A DNA stretch of 32,339 bases from Rhizophagus sp. LPA8_4_AMF (lineage: Eukaryota > Glomeromycota > Glomeromycetes > Glomerales > Glomeraceae), in NCBI GenBank assembly GCA_021464525.1, contig JADRCO010000500.1, forward strand, positions 1 to 32,339. The letters run 5' to 3'. Made by a program: the position numbers and the translations under genes. Under the pieces are notes generated by a model. That model had not been told where the DNA came from. It made no database searches and saw nothing but the letters and a program-made list of their open reading frames with translations. This document shows positions 29,689 to 32,339 of this stretch, one piece after another (position 1 is the first letter of the stretch; each line of letters begins with the position of its first letter).

Positions 29689-31964
29689 TTATTCTCGATC
29701 TGATGTACATTCTCTTAGATATATTTCGTCACAAAAAGGTCTCTTCTGTTGTGATAGGAGAAGAGAGAAATCATCAATAGTCCTTGAGTTTTGTACTTTA
29801 GCCTTTCCCTTAGGTCACCACGGCTGACAGGATGTATTGTTCGTTTGTGGTTCGTCATATAAGCAAGAGTTAGGAAATATTTATTACATTCTGAACAACA
29901 AAGACGAGAATAGGTTGCCTGGTCAATAGATAGATAATGCGAATCGTACTCAGGAAGTTTCAAAAGATCATAATATTCAAGGAGGTGTATAGAATTTGTG
30001 AAATGCCCGTCTCTAGCTTTCGCAATTAGAAGTAAAAAGCCATTATTTAATTAAAGAAATCCATAGCTTCTTTTGCACGAGATGGTCTACAACAGTTTGT
30101 ATTTATACATCGTTTAATATCGAGAGAATATTGGCATAAATTATAGTAATTTTTGATCCATGTCTACGGCATGAAACATTCTGTTAAATCATTTTCATTC
30201 TCTCGTTTCTTTTTTGTTATTTTTGCTGTTCTGCCTTTTCTTTTTCTATACCTTCAAAATGTAAGTTTTCAAACAGATTAGCAAGCTCTTTGACATATTG
30301 TGTATCCACACTTCTTCCAAAAATCAAATCACAACACCAAATATTACAAAATGTCTCTCCGACATATCAAAAGTTTTGAAGAGCCAACTCTGGATTGATT
30401 ACTTTTCCCTATGTATTTAGGTGCGTTCTAAAGTGATCGATTGGTGGTGTGATACCTGCCAATTTTCCAGATAATGTTGCCATACTCCTTTCAACAGGAT
30501 TATACTTGAATTATCCAGGAGCGTGTGTTCGTACAGTTAAATAATTTAAATTGAACTTTCAAAAGAGTTGGCAATACGTTTTAATATTTTTTAGATATCT
30601 TAGATTCTCATCTGATCCTCCGTCTACCAATAATACCCAAATAGGTCAAATTTCTCTATTGATCTTTAACGCATCATCATATAGAGGATCTGAAGTAAGG
30701 CTTTCGAGATCTTGCATGTGTGTGAATGAAGACGTACCAAGGGACCATTGATGACATACAAAATAGCAAGCTTTTCCATTCGCAATTCATCATTTGATTC
30801 ATTCAGTTTAATCATAAGATAAACTGATAGAATTAACTTTTGCCCCTTCCTGCAGGAAAATCATGATCAGCCACACAAACAAGCTCTTGAACTGACTGCA
30901 ACATGTGAAATGTCCAACCTACAGCAGGTATCCCAAGACCTATCTTCGCCTTATCATCCTGAGAGATAATAATAGACATATCAGCAAAGACACTTGCAAA
31001 TTGCTTTGCACTTTTAACAGACATGAGACAATAATGACCATCAGGATGGTCTTGTATTTCAGTACATGAAACTCCAGCTACTGCTACCCATGTCGGATGA
31101 TGATGTGCTCTTGTGGTAATAGAATTAGATTGGCGAGGCAGCAGATAATTATTCAATGTTGTTCACGCCATGTAAATGTGACATTTCTCTTCAAGATTCT
31201 GATCCTGCGCAAATTTTCAATTATCTGCACCTTAACAACTTCTTTTCTTCGTTTTTCATTAGCTGATCCAAATTCAACTGAATCATGAACATGATCATGT
31301 AAGTTCAGATATTTGAAAAGAAGTGGTGGTCGACCAGGTTTATCATATATTGTTACTTCCTGGTTGTTATGAAGCATCTTTTGCTTTTTTTCTTTGCATT
31401 TTTTGAGTATACTTCGCATTTCTTTTTAATTTAACAATTTTATCCTCATTAGATTGTAATTTGTCTTGAAGATCTACTATTTTTTCATATACATCATGAT
31501 GAAGTTGAGAATCAGTCGTTAAATTGTAAATCTGCTCAAATTCAGTGAGTTTTTTCTTGGCTATTGCTATTTCATTTGATGCTTTTTTTTGAGCTGATGC
31601 ATTAACGGGAATTCTGATATAGGTTCTATTAAACGAATAATAGGAAGAGGAGGGGTCATGTTTTCTATATCTTCTTTAGGTACAGGATGTCTTAATCTCA
31701 TTGATTGTATGTTATATAGGTTAAATTGTGTAGCCAAATATTGTCTGATTATTTCATCAATTTCTATCATACTTTTTTTTTAATTTTATTCCATTCTTGA
31801 GCTGCTTCATGACAAACATCAGCATGGTTAAGGGTGCCATTTCCAGTCTTTACCATAATACTATATACATAAGCGTTAGAAAATTCCTGATATTTGTTTG
31901 TTAGTAATTTATAGATCTGTTTCTTATTAAATTTAGGGCTAAATAAAAATACTTGACAGTTCAT
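29689..31964 (-). mobile_element. Broken DDE DNA transposon with C2H2 finger
   Basis: Read on the minus strand, one ancestral transposase can be followed across several frames. Order of parts: an N-terminal segment starting at 31964 (NAYVYSIMVKTGNG and CHEAAQEWNKIKKK), weakly like an HMG-type box; a charged coiled-coil stretch (about 31380-31570); a KPGRPPLLFKYLNLHDHVHD block near 31320-31280; then a catalytic core. The core shows ISQDDKAKIGLGIPAVG near 30965-30915, VLLVDGGSDEN near 30640-30605 and KYNPVERSMATLSGKLAG near 30515-30460, which fit D, D and E of an RNase H-like transposase. The C-terminal part has a single C2H2 finger (C-x2-C-x12-H-x4-H, 29900-29828). At least four frame changes or stops interrupt it, so it is inactive. 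The SKYNPVER-type motif is reminiscent of ISAzo13/IS630-like enzymes, but the superfamily is not assigned. No terminal inverted repeats were found. Confidence 0.8.
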
Positions 31965-32339
31965 TTTTAATATTTAAAATAAAATGGAATGTGTTTTTTA
32001 TATGAAACCTTTCGCAAACAATAAAATAAAAGTTAAACGTGAAATGTAAACTCTGCAGCATGTTTTTGAAGACCTTCGCGAGCAAATCAAGCGAATGATT
32101 AGTATACCGCAGCATGTTCATATGGCCATACATTTTTGTTGTACAGTATATGCATATTAGAGCGATAATCGAAAAAAGTGAGTATTTATAAAACAAATAA
32201 GAAATATAATATAATACTGTAAAATGTTTATTTCAGTGTTTCATTTTTAATAACATTATAATACATTATAATAATATGTATTAATCCCTATAAAAAAAAT
32301 TTATACTTAAAATATATTTAAAATACACTTAAATTTCTT
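31965..32339. other. Upstream flank of the transposon
   Basis: AT-rich flank at the window end, perhaps holding the transposon's 5' end. The frame on the minus strand at 31939-32196 has a low-complexity, unrecognised translation and is not called. The motif TTATAATACATTATAATA near 32257-32274 is a short direct repeat. Confidence 0.35.

Noticed and set aside
31939-32196. Minus-strand frame of 85 codons upstream of the transposon
   Set aside because: Low-complexity translation with no domain; it overlaps the transposon start in another frame.

Overview
The window is very AT-rich eukaryotic DNA with short spliced introns (70-96 nt, GT..AG), intronless duplicated BTB genes and abundant small decayed transposons. 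This fits an early-diverging fungus with an expanded, repeat-rich genome. The BTB-BACK-SPRY expansion and the style of the transposon relics suggest an arbuscular mycorrhizal fungus of the Rhizophagus/Glomus type. That assignment is inference; no species marker was seen.

Layout. 1-2197: AT-rich DNA with one elongator tRNA-Met(CAT) gene on the minus strand (847-919). 2198-14175: a cluster of one gene family encoding intronless BTB-BACK-SPRY proteins (probable Cullin-3 ubiquitin-ligase adaptors). Four copies are open (2198-3592 -, 4821-6314 +, 6634-8064 +, 12757-14175 -). One is a full-length decayed copy (about 8447-9410 +) and one is only a BTB-domain scrap (about 12240-12425 -). The middle tandem pair shows blocks of near-identity set in diverged sequence, as gene conversion would leave. 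The gap between the decayed copy and the scrap holds a small TIR element (9475-9661) and unassigned repeats. 14176-20099: gene-poor DNA with a foldback element, diverged repeats, a five-copy 38-bp tandem array, a possible retroelement tail and a leucine-rich-repeat-like scrap.

20100-27001: the conserved housekeeping part. An eight-exon minus-strand gene encodes a 734-residue homologue of animal C12orf4, now FERRY3, a subunit of the endosomal Rab5-effector FERRY complex; it carries a clear UBA-like module. A divergent intronless gene encodes a different BTB protein (24976-25719 +). A five-exon gene encodes ALG14 (26018-27001 +), the membrane anchor of the second enzyme of dolichol-linked N-glycan synthesis.

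27002-32339: extremely AT-rich DNA with MITEs (27262-27351; a pair that looks nested at 28523-29452), then a broken DDE-type DNA transposon on the minus strand (about 29689-31964) with a C-terminal C2H2 zinc finger.

The genes do not form one pathway. The window joins a fast-evolving BTB family nursery to a stable block of conserved membrane-trafficking and glycosylation genes. I found no undescribed molecular system with strong support. The most interesting items are the fungal FERRY3 homologue, the conversion tracts and read-through tail in the BTB cluster, and the transposon architecture.
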